In this document: one piece after another, positions 1-8,874 of the stretch | How the letters are laid out: every line of letters starts with the position of its first letter | Position numbering within the stretch: the first letter of the stretch is position 1 | Source: Leeia oryzae DSM 17879 | GTDB lineage: Bacteria; Pseudomonadota; Gammaproteobacteria; Burkholderiales; Leeiaceae | DNA: 64,000 nucleotides | Direction of reading: 5' to 3' | NCBI RefSeq assembly: GCF_000376945.1 | Contig: NZ_AQXU01000023.1 | Location: forward strand, 62,001-126,000 | The notes under the pieces: generated by a model | What the model saw: the letters and a program-made list of their open reading frames with translations, nothing else | Databases searched by the model: none | Told to the model about the DNA's origin: nothing | Program-made: the position numbers and the translations under genes

Positions 1-254
1 AGGAAGGGCGTAAACGCTCGGTTTCCAGCAAGTTGTCGTTTAATGAAAAGCGTGAACTGGAACTGTTACCACAGGAAATCGAGCAGCTGGAAGAAGAGCA
101 GTCTGCCTTGCAATTTCAGTTGCTGGACCCGGATGTGTATCGCAAAGATCCAAAGGGGTCTGCACGCATGCAACAGCGTGTTGAAGAGATCGAATTGTCG
201 TTATTAGAAAAACTCGCGCGTTGGGAGTCGCTAGAAGCAAAGTCAAACGCGTAA
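1..254 (+). CDS. ABC-F family ATPase (Uup-like), C-terminal end only
   Basis: This is the 3' end of a gene that starts before the window. The open frame runs from base 3 without a start and stops at TAA 252-254. The visible tail begins with a basic stretch (GRKRSVSSKLSFNEKREL) and continues as a charged helix rich in Glu, Gln and Leu. That is the pattern of the C-terminal coiled-coil domain of Uup-type ABC-F ATPases, which act on ribosomes or nucleic acid and lack membrane domains. The ATPase domains lie outside the window, so Uup rather than another ABC-F paralogue is an inference. A TTG at 33 would give a 73-residue protein but is only an internal codon. Confidence 0.75.
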   Translation, partial: EGRKRSVSSKLSFNEKRELELLPQEIEQLEEEQSALQFQLLDPDVYRKDPKGSARMQQRVEEIELSLLEKLARWESLEAKSNA

Positions 255-329
255 ACCTCGTGTTAATATGTCGCTACGTTTCCGCCAACGCTTCCATTTT
301 TGCTAATTTTTGTTCAGGAGTTTTGCAAT

Positions 330-1577
330 ATGTACAGCAAATCCGTTTCTCTTGCTCAGCAAGATCCTACACTGTGGGGTTTTATTCAGCAGGAAGTTCA
401 ACGTCAGGAAGATCACATCGAGTTGATCGCCTCTGAAAACTTCACCAGCCCGGCTGTCATGGAAGCGCAAGGTTCCCAGCTGACCAACAAATATGCTGAG
501 GGCTACCCAGGCAAACGCTTTTACGGTGGTTGCGAATATGTTGACCAGGTTGAGCAACTGGCCATTGACCGCCTGAAACAACTGTTCGGTGCCGAATACG
601 CCAACGTGCAGCCACATTCTGGCTCACAGGCCAACCAGGCTGTGTATTTCTCCATCCTGAAACCGGGTGATACCGTCATGGGTATGAACCTGGCGCACGG
701 TGGTCACCTGACTCACGGCTCTCCTGCTAACCTGTCAGGCAAACTGTTCAATATCGTTGCTTACGGTCTGAATGAAAATGAAGAGATCGATTACGATGAA
801 ATGGAACGCGTTGCGACAGAAACCAAACCAAAACTGATCATTGGCGGTGCTTCTGCATTTGCCTTGCGTTTTGATTTTGCCCGTATGGCAGAAATCGCGA
901 AAAAAGTCGGTGCCTACTTCATGGTCGATATGGCCCACTATGCTGGCCTGATCGCTGCTGGTGTGTATCCTAACCCTGTTCCACACGCTGACTTCGTGAC
1001 GTCTACGACTCACAAGACATTGCGTGGTCCACGCGGTGGTTTGATTCTGGCAAAAGCCGAACACGAAAAGATCCTGAATTCAAACGTGTTCCCAAGCCTG
1101 CAAGGCGGCCCGCTGATGCATGTGATCGCTGCTAAAGCGGTTGCTTTCGGCGAAGCGCTGAAGCCTGAGTTCAAAGCTTACCAAGAACAAGTGCTGAAGA
1201 ATGCTGCTGCAATGGCAGAAGCGCTGGCGGCACGTGGTGTGCGTATTGTTTCTGGCCGAACAGAATCTCACGTGTTCCTGGTTGACCTGCGTGCAAAAGG
1301 TCTGACAGGTAAGGCTGCTGATGCTGCACTGGGTAAAGCGCACATTACCGTTAACAAGAACGCGATCCCTAACGATCCGGAAAGCCCATTCGTGACTTCT
1401 GGTATCCGTATCGGTTCTCCAGCCATTACAACACGCGGCTTCAAAGAAGATGAAGCTCGCATTGTTGCCAATCTGGTGGCTGACGTTCTGGATAACCCGA
1501 ACGATGAAGCTAACCTGGCTACCGTACGTGAAAAAGTAAAAGCATTGACTGCACGCTTCCCTGTTTACGGTGCGTAA
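330..1577 (+). CDS. glyA: Serine hydroxymethyltransferase
   Basis: This PLP enzyme interconverts serine and tetrahydrofolate with glycine and 5,10-methylene-tetrahydrofolate in the cytoplasm and is the main source of one-carbon units. The ATG at 330 is chosen because CAGGAG lies nine bases upstream; it gives 415 residues, the usual family length. A TTG at 300 would add ten unlikely residues. The ELIASENF motif near the N-terminus, the [10 protein letters not shown] segment and the PLP-lysine motif [12 protein letters not shown] are intact, with the Schiff-base lysine at residue 229. The gene stands alone between the ABC-F gene and benE and ends in a strong terminator. It cooperates with folD, also in this window. 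Confidence 0.98.
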   Translation: MYSKSVSLAQQDPTLWGFIQQEVQRQEDHIELIASENFTSPAVMEAQGSQLTNKYAEGYPGKRFYGGCEYVDQVEQLAIDRLKQLFGAEYANVQPHSGSQANQAVYFSILKPGDTVMGMNLAHGGHLTHGSPANLSGKLFNIVAYGLNENEEIDYDEMERVATETKPKLIIGGASAFALRFDFARMAEIAKKVGAYFMVDMAHYAGLIAAGVYPNPVPHADFVTSTTHKTLRGPRGGLILAKAEHEKILNSNVFPSLQGGPLMHVIAAKAVAFGEALKPEFKAYQEQVLKNAAAMAEALAARGVRIVSGRTESHVFLVDLRAKGLTGKAADAALGKAHITVNKNAIPNDPESPFVTSGIRIGSPAITTRGFKEDEARIVANLVADVLDNPNDEANLATVREKVKALTARFPVYGA

Positions 1578-1603
1578 TCCGGTTTAGTGCATCATGCATG
1601 TAT

Positions 1604-1635
1604 AAAAAACCCTGCCAAACGGCAGGGTTTTTTAT
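1604..1635 (+). terminator. Rho-independent terminator of glyA
   Basis: An 11-bp perfect stem (1606-1616 with 1621-1631) closes a four-base loop AAAC and is followed by a T-rich tail. It sits 28 bases after the glyA stop codon. Confidence 0.92.
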
Positions 1636-1750
1636 TTTGGCGTGTTTCGCGCAGTTTTTTAAGTGTCACGGGTGTTTTTTGGCAACTGTCCATGTCGACA
1701 GGACGATTTTCTTTCTAGAGTAATGGACTGTCTGCTCACAGGGTGTAACG

Positions 1751-2908
1751 ATGAAAATTGATCTGCCGGTTTCCACGGTCATAGCCGGATTAATCACGGT
1801 ACTGGTTGGCTATACCAGCTCTGCTGCCATTGTATTTGAAGCCGCTCATGCCGCAGGTGCTACCTCCGGTCAACTGGCGTCATGGCTCTGGTCTTTGGGG
1901 CTTGCAATGGGGTTGACCTGTATCGGCCTTTCCTTGCGTTACAAGGCTCCGATTGTGACGGCTTGGTCTACGCCAGGGGCTGCATTGCTGGCGACCAGCC
2001 TGCTGGGGCATAGCATGTCTGAAGCAATTGGCATTTTTCTGTTTTCAGCTTCTTTGATCACCATTGCCGGTTTTAGCGGGTTATTCGAAAAGATGGCCGA
2101 CCGAATTCCAGTGAATCTTGCATCTGCCATGCTGGCCGGGGTACTGCTCCATTTTGGGATTCAGGTATTCTCCAATCTGCAAGTGCATGCGGAGCTGGTG
2201 GGCGCCATGTTGCTGACGTATGTGCTGATGAAGCGGTTGGCGCCACGGTACGCCATTCTGCTGGTGTTACTGGTGGGGGTGGGGTATGCCCAATTTACTG
2301 GCGGTATGCAGCTGAGCACGGTTTCATTTGAGCTGACCAAGCCGGAATGGGTGACCCCCACGTGGTCCATTCAGGGGATTGTCGGGGTAGGGATTCCGCT
2401 TTTTCTGGTGACGATGGCTTCGCAAAACTTGCCTGGGGTTGCTGTTTTGCGCGCGAATGGGTACACCACACCCATATCTAACCTGATTGGCTGGACGGGT
2501 ATTACCAATTTTATCCTGGCGCCGTTAGGGTGCTTTGCAGTCAACCTTGCCGCCATTACCGCTGCCATCTGTGCCGGACCAGAAGCGCATGAAGAAACGC
2601 GCCAGCGCTTTAAGGCCAGTATCGCTGCCGGTGCATTCTATGTCTTGCTGGGGCTGTTTGGTGCCACTGTCGGGGCATTGTTCAATGCGTTTCCTAGAGA
2701 ACTGGTGCTTAGCCTCGCCGGCATTGCGCTATTTGGTACTATCGGGCAATCGCTGGCGGTGGCCATGCGCGACGATAGCGAGCGTGAGGCCGCGTTAGTA
2801 ACATTGCTGGTGACCGCATCCGGTCTAAAGATGTTCGGCATTGGCGCCGCTTTCTGGGGTTTGTTGGCCGGGCTGATTGTCCGGTTTGTCATGACCAGCA
2901 GGCGTTAG
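1751..2908 (+). CDS. BenE family benzoate/H+ symporter-like transporter
   Basis: A 385-residue, very hydrophobic inner-membrane protein with about ten to twelve predicted segments. The N-terminal part (VGYTSSAAIVFEAA, TAWSTPGAALL) and the region LNLAAITAAICAGPEAH-like at about residues 265-280 match the BenE family, which imports benzoate or related aromatic acids with protons. The ATG at 1751 starts directly with a membrane segment and no better start is seen. No benzoate catabolic gene lies nearby, so the true substrate is open. The gene is preceded by the glyA terminator and is followed, 110 bases on, by nrdR. Confidence 0.85.
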   Translation: MKIDLPVSTVIAGLITVLVGYTSSAAIVFEAAHAAGATSGQLASWLWSLGLAMGLTCIGLSLRYKAPIVTAWSTPGAALLATSLLGHSMSEAIGIFLFSASLITIAGFSGLFEKMADRIPVNLASAMLAGVLLHFGIQVFSNLQVHAELVGAMLLTYVLMKRLAPRYAILLVLLVGVGYAQFTGGMQLSTVSFELTKPEWVTPTWSIQGIVGVGIPLFLVTMASQNLPGVAVLRANGYTTPISNLIGWTGITNFILAPLGCFAVNLAAITAAICAGPEAHEETRQRFKASIAAGAFYVLLGLFGATVGALFNAFPRELVLSLAGIALFGTIGQSLAVAMRDDSEREAALVTLLVTASGLKMFGIGAAFWGLLAGLIVRFVMTSRR

Positions 2909-3018
2909 ACCATCAAGTAATGGCACGGATGTCCCAACCCACGGTATGATTATGTTTTGCGCTGCAATAACTTGGATTGCGGCCAGCAAACCACTCAAAC
3001 CTGACATAGGGGGCATCG

Positions 3019-3474
3019 GTGAAATGTCCATTTTGCGGGTCACCGGATACACAGGTGATCGATACGAGAATGACCGAAGAGGGCGATACGATTCGCCGTC
3101 GTCGTCGCTGTACGTCATGTGAGAAGCGTTTTAATACCTTTGAAACTGCCGAGGTCCGTTTGCCGCAAGTCGTCAAACAGAACGGCAACCGTGCCGAGTT
3201 TGATCGCGAACGCCTGCGCATGTCATTCATGCGCCCCTTGCACAAGCGTCCGGTGCCCACTGCCCTGGTGGATGAAGCCATCGGGCGCATTACCCAGCGC
3301 ATCCTGAGCCTTGGTTTGCGTGAAATTCCTTCCCGCCAGATTGGCGAAATGGTCATGACCGAACTGAAAAAGCTCGACCATGTTGCCTATATCCGTTTTG
3401 CTTCTGTTTACCGCAGTTTTGAAGACGTGGAAGATTTCCGTGACGTGATCAAGGAAGTCCAGAAAGATGTCTGA
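3019..3474 (+). CDS. nrdR: Transcriptional repressor NrdR
   Basis: NrdR represses ribonucleotide reductase genes in response to the ATP/dATP balance. The 151-residue protein has the N-terminal zinc ribbon with Cys at 3, 6, 31 and 34 and the basic stretch between them, then an ATP-cone domain from about residue 46 ([16 protein letters not shown]). The start is GTG at 3019, which fits the family N-terminus MKCPFC exactly, with a G-rich Shine-Dalgarno (AGGGGG) upstream. Its last eight bases overlap ribD, so the two are almost certainly translationally coupled. nrdR next to ribD is a conserved proteobacterial arrangement. NrdR boxes would be expected at nrd genes, which are outside this window. 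Confidence 0.97.
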   Translation: MKCPFCGSPDTQVIDTRMTEEGDTIRRRRRCTSCEKRFNTFETAEVRLPQVVKQNGNRAEFDRERLRMSFMRPLHKRPVPTALVDEAIGRITQRILSLGLREIPSRQIGEMVMTELKKLDHVAYIRFASVYRSFEDVEDFRDVIKEVQKDV

Positions 3475-4579
3475 CGCAGCAAACGATGCGTACTGGATGT
3501 CTTTGGCATTGGCTCAGGCCAGACTAGGTATGTTTATCACCAGTCCTAACCCCAGTGTGGGGTGCGTACTGGTCAAAGACGGACAATTGGTGGGGCAGGG
3601 CCATACGCAGCCGGCAGGTCAGGCACACGCCGAGGTCATGGCTTTGCGCGATGCAGGCGCTGCTGTCAAGGGCGCAACCGCCTATGTTACGCTGGAGCCC
3701 TGCAGCCATTTCGGACGGACCCCCCCCTGTGCCGATGCGTTAATCAACGCAGGCATTGCCAGGCTGGTGATTGCTGCACATGATCCCAATCCGCTCGTGG
3801 CAGGGCAGGGCCTGCAGCGAATCGCAGCCGCCGGGATAGAGATCAAAACGGGCGTGTTAGAGCCGGAAGCGCTGGAGCATCACAAAGGATTCATCAGCCG
3901 GATGACGCGCCATCGCCCCTGGCTGCGCCTGAAGATTGCAACCAGTCTGGATGGTAAAACTGCCTTGGCCAATGGCCAGAGTCAATGGATTACCGGGCCA
4001 GAAGCAAGGCGGGATGTTCAGGCCTTGCGCGCCAGAAGTTGTGCCATGGTAACGGGCATCGGAACGGTCCTTGCAGATAACCCGCGGCTGAATGTGCGTG
4101 AGATCGAAGGACAGCCATGGACGGGGCGCCAACCGGCCAGAGTAATCCTGGATAGCCGCTTAAGAACGCCTATCAATAGCCAGATTCTGGACACGCTAGG
4201 CGTGTCCATCATTACCCTGGAACCGGATACTTCGCTACACCAACCCTATCTGGACAAAGGTGTTGAGATAAAGGTGGCAGAGAGCGATAACGGTAAAATC
4301 AGCCTGCAATCCCTGTCGGATTATTTGCATCATCAAGGCTGGAATGAGGTCACTGTAGAGGCCGGCGCCATTTTGAATGGCAGCCTGATGCGCTCGGGGC
4401 TGGTAGATGAGATTGTGCTCTATCAGGCCCCTGTTTTTCTGGGTCAGGGGGCGCGAGACATGCTGGCAGGACCAGAACTCACCTCGCTGGCACAGGCTTA
4501 CCGGTTTGATATCCATGAACAGCAGATAGTCGGGCAGGATGTCCGTACCGTACTGCGCCCTGTAATGAAAGAACACTGA
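3467..4579 (+). CDS. ribD: Bifunctional riboflavin biosynthesis deaminase/reductase RibD
   Basis: RibD deaminates the GTP-derived pyrimidine and then reduces its ribose side chain, giving the 5-amino-6-ribitylamino-uracil precursor of riboflavin. The N-terminal cytidine-deaminase fold shows the zinc site HAE at residues 54-56 with Cys79 and Cys88 ([11 protein letters not shown]). The C-terminal reductase domain starts near residue 145 ([15 protein letters not shown]) and keeps [12 protein letters not shown] near its end. The length of 370 residues is normal. The ATG overlaps nrdR by eight bases, and the TGA overlaps the next ATG by one base, so the genes form one operon. Confidence 0.97.
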   Translation: MSDAANDAYWMSLALAQARLGMFITSPNPSVGCVLVKDGQLVGQGHTQPAGQAHAEVMALRDAGAAVKGATAYVTLEPCSHFGRTPPCADALINAGIARLVIAAHDPNPLVAGQGLQRIAAAGIEIKTGVLEPEALEHHKGFISRMTRHRPWLRLKIATSLDGKTALANGQSQWITGPEARRDVQALRARSCAMVTGIGTVLADNPRLNVREIEGQPWTGRQPARVILDSRLRTPINSQILDTLGVSIITLEPDTSLHQPYLDKGVEIKVAESDNGKISLQSLSDYLHHQGWNEVTVEAGAILNGSLMRSGLVDEIVLYQAPVFLGQGARDMLAGPELTSLAQAYRFDIHEQQIVGQDVRTVLRPVMKEH

Positions 4580-5322
4580 TGTCTTTTCATGATCATTTCT
4601 CCGCATTGGCTAATGAGTACGCCAAGTATCGTCCCCAATATCCTGACACCTTGTTTGCTTACCTGGCCGACCAGGTTGCTACGCATGATTTGGCCTGGGA
4701 TTGTGCTACTGGCAATGGTCAGGCCGCCAGCCGGTTGGCCGGATATTTCCGGCAGGTGATTGCCACCGAACCGAGCGCTGCCCAGATTTCTCATGCGCCT
4801 GCCATTAAAAACGTGGAATACCGGGTAGAAACTGCCGAAAACAGCAGCCTGTTAGATGAAAGTGTGGATTTGATTACGGTGGCGCAGGCCATGCACTGGT
4901 TTGATTTTGACGCCTTTGGCAAAGAAGCAACCAGAGTCCTGAAGCCCGGTGGGGTTTTGGCTGCATGGTGTTATGAGGGCATTCGCGGCGTACAGAATGT
5001 TGAAGCAGTCACCCGGCATTTTTATCAGGACATCATCGCTGATTATTGGCCGCCAGAGAGGCGCTGGGTAGATGCGGGCTATGAAGGCATCCCGATGCCT
5101 TATCCAGCGCTGCCGGTTGAGAAATTTGAATTGACCGCAGCATGGTCGTTAGAGGCATTGATGGGCTACCTCTATAGCCTGTCTGCCGTTAAACAGTACC
5201 GAGAGCAGACCGGAGAAGATCCAGTGGCGTTGATCCGGTCAGATCTTCAAAAAGCCTGGGGTGAACAGGAAATCCAGACCATGCGTTGGCCGCTCTCCCT
5301 AAAGTTATGCAGAAAGGAATAA
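4579..5322 (+). CDS. Class I SAM-dependent methyltransferase
   Basis: A 247-residue cytoplasmic methyltransferase. Its start ATGTCT shares one base with the ribD stop (TGATG). Motif I is seen as WDCATGNGQAA near residue 39, the acidic motif as ATEPS, and motif post-I/II as AQAMHWFDFDAFGKEATRVLKPGG. The AQAxHWFD signature is typical of the group that includes trans-aconitate methyltransferases and fungal TMT1/Crg1-like enzymes, but the substrate cannot be read. It lies inside a riboflavin operon, one base before ribE, without an obvious part in that pathway. Codon choice and base composition look like the neighbours, so there is no sign of recent transfer. Confidence 0.85.
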   Translation: MSFHDHFSALANEYAKYRPQYPDTLFAYLADQVATHDLAWDCATGNGQAASRLAGYFRQVIATEPSAAQISHAPAIKNVEYRVETAENSSLLDESVDLITVAQAMHWFDFDAFGKEATRVLKPGGVLAAWCYEGIRGVQNVEAVTRHFYQDIIADYWPPERRWVDAGYEGIPMPYPALPVEKFELTAAWSLEALMGYLYSLSAVKQYREQTGEDPVALIRSDLQKAWGEQEIQTMRWPLSLKLCRKE

Positions 5323-5323
5323 T

Positions 5324-5932
5324 GTGTTTACAGGAATTATCGCCGCAGTTGGCAAAATTACGGCCATTGAGCCAAGAGGGCAGGATGTGCGCCTCACGGT
5401 AGATTCAGACAAGCTGGATTTGTCTGATGTCCAGTTGGGCGACAGTATCGCCCACAATGGGGTGTGCCTGACCGTGATAGACAAGCTCCCACAAGGATAT
5501 CTGCTGGACGTCTCTGCCGAGACTTTGCGTGTAACGGTGGGTCTGGAGAAGGTAGGTAATCTGGTAAATCTGGAGAAAGCCTTGCGGCTATCCGATCGGC
5601 TGGGCGGACACCTGGTTTCCGGGCATGTAGATGGCGTCGGTGAAGTGGTTCGTTTTGAAACCCCAGAAGGGGAAACCGACAGCGACTGCATGGAGCTGGT
5701 CATTGATGCACCGGTCAATATTGCCAAATATATCGCTCATAAAGGGTCGGTCACCGTCAATGGCGTCAGCCTTACGGTCAACAAAGTGGATGGAACCAAA
5801 TTCTCCATCAATCTGATTCCGCATACGCTGCAAGAAACCAACCTGCATCAGCTCAACGCAGGAAGCAAGGTCAATCTGGAGATTGACCTGATTGCACGTT
5901 ATGTTGAGCGTATGAATTCATTTAATGCATAA
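5324..5932 (+). CDS. ribE: Riboflavin synthase (alpha subunit type)
   Basis: This enzyme dismutates two molecules of 6,7-dimethyl-8-ribityllumazine into riboflavin and the RibD product. The 202-residue protein is two copies of a lumazine-binding beta-barrel: the first starts MFTGII and contains NGVCLTV, the second contains GHLVSGHVDG, VNGVSLTV and FSINLIPHT. The start is GTG at 5324; an ATG at 5322 is out of frame. AGAAAGGA lies five bases upstream. Only one base separates it from the methyltransferase stop. It closes the operon before a bidirectional terminator. Its substrate is made by RibH, encoded 29 kb away in this window. Confidence 0.97.
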   Translation: MFTGIIAAVGKITAIEPRGQDVRLTVDSDKLDLSDVQLGDSIAHNGVCLTVIDKLPQGYLLDVSAETLRVTVGLEKVGNLVNLEKALRLSDRLGGHLVSGHVDGVGEVVRFETPEGETDSDCMELVIDAPVNIAKYIAHKGSVTVNGVSLTVNKVDGTKFSINLIPHTLQETNLHQLNAGSKVNLEIDLIARYVERMNSFNA

Positions 5933-5953
5933 GTTGTAGTTGTCTGCCTCACA

Positions 5954-5990
5954 AAACAAACAGGCCAGAACATCTGGCCTGTTTGTTTTT
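5954..5990. terminator. Bidirectional terminator between ribE and rnr
   Basis: A stem of about 15 bp (5954-5968 with 5974-5988), GC-rich near the loop (CAGGCCAG/CTGGCCTG) and flanked by A7 on the left and T-rich sequence on the right, lies between the converging ribE and rnr genes. It can serve both strands. Confidence 0.93.
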
Positions 5991-6002
5991 ACCTGCCCGG
6001 GT

Positions 6003-8543
6003 TTACGCAGGTTTACGTCTTTTTGGCTTTGCTGCCGGCTTTGTCGCAGGTGCGGCGACTGTTTTGGCTGCCGGAGTTTTCAGCGTAGCTGGCTTGCTGG
6101 TTGACCGGTTACGCTGTGGCTTGGACGTTGCCGTTGCCGTTGGTTTGTTAGCCTTCGGCTTGGTGGTCTTTGCGTCTTTAGGCTCGTCTGTGGTTTCCTT
6201 GTTCAGCTCGCTGGCGTCAACCAGCACGAAATCAATCTTCGAGCTTTCCATGTCAACACGGACGACCTTGATGGTGACCCGTCCCCCTAGCTGGAAACTG
6301 GTACCTGTTTTTTCACCATTCAGCTGGTGTCTAACTGCGTCAAAATGGTAGTAATCTCGGCCAAGTTCAGAGATATGAACCAGTCCCTCAACATAAACAT
6401 CATCCAGTACCACAAAGATGCCAAACGGCGTGGCTGCTGAAATGGTGCCGGAATAAACCTCACCCACTTTATCCTGCATGAAGTAGCATTTCAGCCAGTT
6501 TTCCACATCGCGCGAAGCTTCATCTGCACGACGCTCAGTCATCGAGCAATGCTCGCCTAACTGGACCCAGTCACCTGCCTTGTATTTCTTGCCAGCCAGA
6601 ATTGCTTTGATGGTTCGGTGAACCAGCAAGTCCGGATAGCGACGAATAGGGGAGGTAAAGTGGGTGTAAGCGTCGTATCCAAGCCCGAAGTGTCCCACGT
6701 TTTCTGGCCCGTATTGCGCCTGCATCAGAGACCTTAACAATACGGTCTGCATCAGGCCGGCATCCGGCCGAATGCGAATCTGATCCATCAGGGTGGCGTA
6801 ATCTTTTGCCGATGGCGATTCGCCGCCCGCCAGAGACAAACCAAAATCTTTCAGGAATGCACGCAGCTTTTCCAGTTTGTCCAGTGAAGGGGTTTCATGG
6901 TTACGGAACAGGCAAGGGTGCTTGTGTTTGAGAATAATCTCGGCGGCACACACGTTGGCCGCCAGCATGCATTCTTCGATCAGGCGGTGTGCATCGTTGC
7001 GCACCACGGGGACAATAGTCTCGATCTTGCCATGCTCATCAAAGATCATGCGGGTTTCTGTGGTATCAAAATCAATCGCACCACGATGATCCCTGGCAGT
7101 TTTCAGTGCCTCAAATACCTGATTCAAATGAACCAGATGCGGCAGTACCTTTTTGCCGGTTTCATCCGTAACTTCATCCGGTTTTGCAAGCCATTCAGCA
7201 ACTTGCGTGTAAGTCAGACGGGCCTGGGAGAACATCACCGCTTCATAAAACTCATAGCTTTTGATTTCGCCTTTACGGTTGATTTGCATGTCGCAAACCA
7301 TACACAGACGTTCAACGCTCGGGTTGAGTGAACAAATCCCGTTAGATAGTCCTTCCGGCAGCATTGGAATCACGCGACGCGGGAAGTACACCGAATTACC
7401 GCGAGCCTTGGCTTCATCATCCAGCGCAGTGCCAGTCGTAACGTAATAGCTAACATCAGCAATGGCGACCAGCAGGCGCCAGCCTTTTCCTTTGGTTTCA
7501 CAAAAAACGGCGTCATCAAAGTCTTTTGCCGTTTCGCCATCAATGGTGACCAATGGCAGACCCGTGATGTCTACGCGTCCTTCTTTATCTTTTTTCCGGA
7601 CCTTTTCCGGAATCTTGCTGGCCAGCACCGCTTCAGAGAACTGATGTGGCAGGTTGTGCTTACGCAAGGCAATTTCGACTTCCATGCCAGGGTCAGCATA
7701 GTTCCCCAGTACCTCCAGTACACGCCCGATTGGTTTTGCATACTTGCTAGGCTGCTGAACCAAAGACACCATGACGATCTGGCCAGGTTTCAGTGGCTCG
7801 GTCAGGTGCGTGTTTTCGCTTTTTGGCAGCAGGATTTCATGCGGAATCCGCTTGTCTTCTGCGAGCGCAAACGGAATGCCGCGCTCAACAATGATGCGCC
7901 CCACCAGCGTTTGCTGGGCGCGCTCAAGGACTTCGATAATGATGCCTTCACGCTTGCCGGTGCGATTCCCGCCACGGCGGTCGCTCTGGGTTTCACGAAC
8001 CAGAACCCGGTCACCATGCATGACCTTTAGCATCTCGCGGGCAGAAATAAACAGGTCCGGACTGCCATCTTCTGGTATGCAGAAACCAAAGCCATCTGGA
8101 TGTCCCTGGATTTTGCCGCGGATCAAGTCAATCTTTTCGGCGATGCAGATGGCACCCTTGCGGTTGAAGATGATCTCACCTTCGCGTTCCATGGCCCGCA
8201 GGCGCTTGGCAAACAGGGTTTCTTCATCGGTATGGATATCAAGCAGGTTCATCAGCTCGACAGGCCACATCGGGACGCCTTGTTCCGTCAGGATCTGGCG
8301 AATGTATTCCCGGCTTGGTAACGGGGAGGCGTAGTTGGTTTGCTCACGCTTTAACCATGGGTCCTGCATGCGTATGCTATCTGAGGACATTTTCTTTGGC
8401 CTTGGTTTTTCTGTGGCTTGAATAGTAGGGGTTGAAGGCGTCTGAACTGAGGTGTCAGTTCGCTTTCTGGTACCGGTGCGGGGGGTTGAACGAGGGGTAG
8501 AAGTACTGGTGTGTCTCTTTTTTTGCATTCTGGTAGTTGACAT
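6003..8543 (-). CDS. rnr: Ribonuclease R
   Basis: RNase R is a processive 3'-5' exoribonuclease that digests structured RNA. The 846-residue reading has an N-terminal extension rich in Ser, Thr, Arg and Pro (about residues 1-60), a winged-helix region from about 75, two cold-shock domains, the RNB catalytic domain with the Asp cluster DGETAKDFDDAV, an S1 domain (SGTISAATPFGIFVVL) and a Lys/Ala/Pro-rich tail of about 60 residues. ATG at 8543 was chosen as the first plausible start; an ATG at 8390 (MSSDSIR) would remove the low-complexity extension and is possible. No strong Shine-Dalgarno decides the matter. The start codon overlaps the -35 box of the tRNA-Leu promoter on the other strand. Confidence 0.95.
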   Translation of the reverse strand: MSTTRMQKKRHTSTSTPRSTPRTGTRKRTDTSVQTPSTPTIQATEKPRPKKMSSDSIRMQDPWLKREQTNYASPLPSREYIRQILTEQGVPMWPVELMNLLDIHTDEETLFAKRLRAMEREGEIIFNRKGAICIAEKIDLIRGKIQGHPDGFGFCIPEDGSPDLFISAREMLKVMHGDRVLVRETQSDRRGGNRTGKREGIIIEVLERAQQTLVGRIIVERGIPFALAEDKRIPHEILLPKSENTHLTEPLKPGQIVMVSLVQQPSKYAKPIGRVLEVLGNYADPGMEVEIALRKHNLPHQFSEAVLASKIPEKVRKKDKEGRVDITGLPLVTIDGETAKDFDDAVFCETKGKGWRLLVAIADVSYYVTTGTALDDEAKARGNSVYFPRRVIPMLPEGLSNGICSLNPSVERLCMVCDMQINRKGEIKSYEFYEAVMFSQARLTYTQVAEWLAKPDEVTDETGKKVLPHLVHLNQVFEALKTARDHRGAIDFDTTETRMIFDEHGKIETIVPVVRNDAHRLIEECMLAANVCAAEIILKHKHPCLFRNHETPSLDKLEKLRAFLKDFGLSLAGGESPSAKDYATLMDQIRIRPDAGLMQTVLLRSLMQAQYGPENVGHFGLGYDAYTHFTSPIRRYPDLLVHRTIKAILAGKKYKAGDWVQLGEHCSMTERRADEASRDVENWLKCYFMQDKVGEVYSGTISAATPFGIFVVLDDVYVEGLVHISELGRDYYHFDAVRHQLNGEKTGTSFQLGGRVTIKVVRVDMESSKIDFVLVDASELNKETTDEPKDAKTTKPKANKPTATATSKPQRNRSTSKPATLKTPAAKTVAAPATKPAAKPKRRKPA

Positions 8544-8564
8544 AGAGTCGGAAAGCCTTATAAT
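8537..8564 (+). promoter_or_regulatory. Full-consensus sigma-70 promoter for the tRNA-Leu pair
   Basis: TTGACA at 8537-8542 and TATAAT at 8559-8564 are separated by 16 bases. The sequence after the -10 box begins GCGTGC, a GC-rich discriminator as expected for a stringently controlled stable-RNA promoter. Transcription would start near 8571, about 70 bases before the first tRNA. The -35 box covers the rnr start codon region on the opposite strand. Confidence 0.88.
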
Positions 8565-8643
8565 GCGTGCTTCTTCGCAAGGATGCAACAGAAAACGAAA
8601 TTAAATTTTCTGTTGTTGATTGTCAGGAATGCAGAAAATTACT

Positions 8644-8730
8644 GCCCAGGTGGCGGAATTGGTAGACGCACTAGGTTCAGGTCCTAGCGGTGGCAACACT
8701 GTGGAAGTTCGAGTCTTCTCCTGGGCACCA
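8644..8730 (+). tRNA. tRNA-Leu (anticodon CAG), copy 1
   Basis: An 87-base class II tRNA with a seven-base acceptor stem (GCCCAGG/CCTGGGC), anticodon CAG at 8678-8680 in a seven-base loop, a long variable arm (CGGTGGCAACACTG), a T-arm with GTTCGAGTC and an encoded 3' CCA. It reads CUG codons. Confidence 0.97.
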
Positions 8731-8787
8731 GTAAGTTTCTGTATGAATGATGATTTATCCTTGATCATGTGTCATGATTGAGCACAT

Positions 8788-8874
8788 GCCCAGGTGGCGG
8801 AATTGGTAGACGCACTAGGTTCAGGTCCTAGCGGTGGCAACACTGTGGAAGTTCGAGTCTTCTCCTGGGCACCA
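8788..8874 (+). tRNA. tRNA-Leu (anticodon CAG), copy 2
   Basis: An exact copy of the preceding tRNA gene, 57 bases downstream, with anticodon CAG at 8822-8824 and encoded CCA. No separate promoter is evident, so both are probably cut from one transcript. A run of six T residues follows within a few bases and may help termination. Confidence 0.97.

Noticed and set aside
8644-8874. Tandem tRNA-Leu genes as an integration (att) site duplication
   Set aside because: The identity ends at the tRNA boundaries and no integrase or island lies nearby; simple gene duplication explains it.
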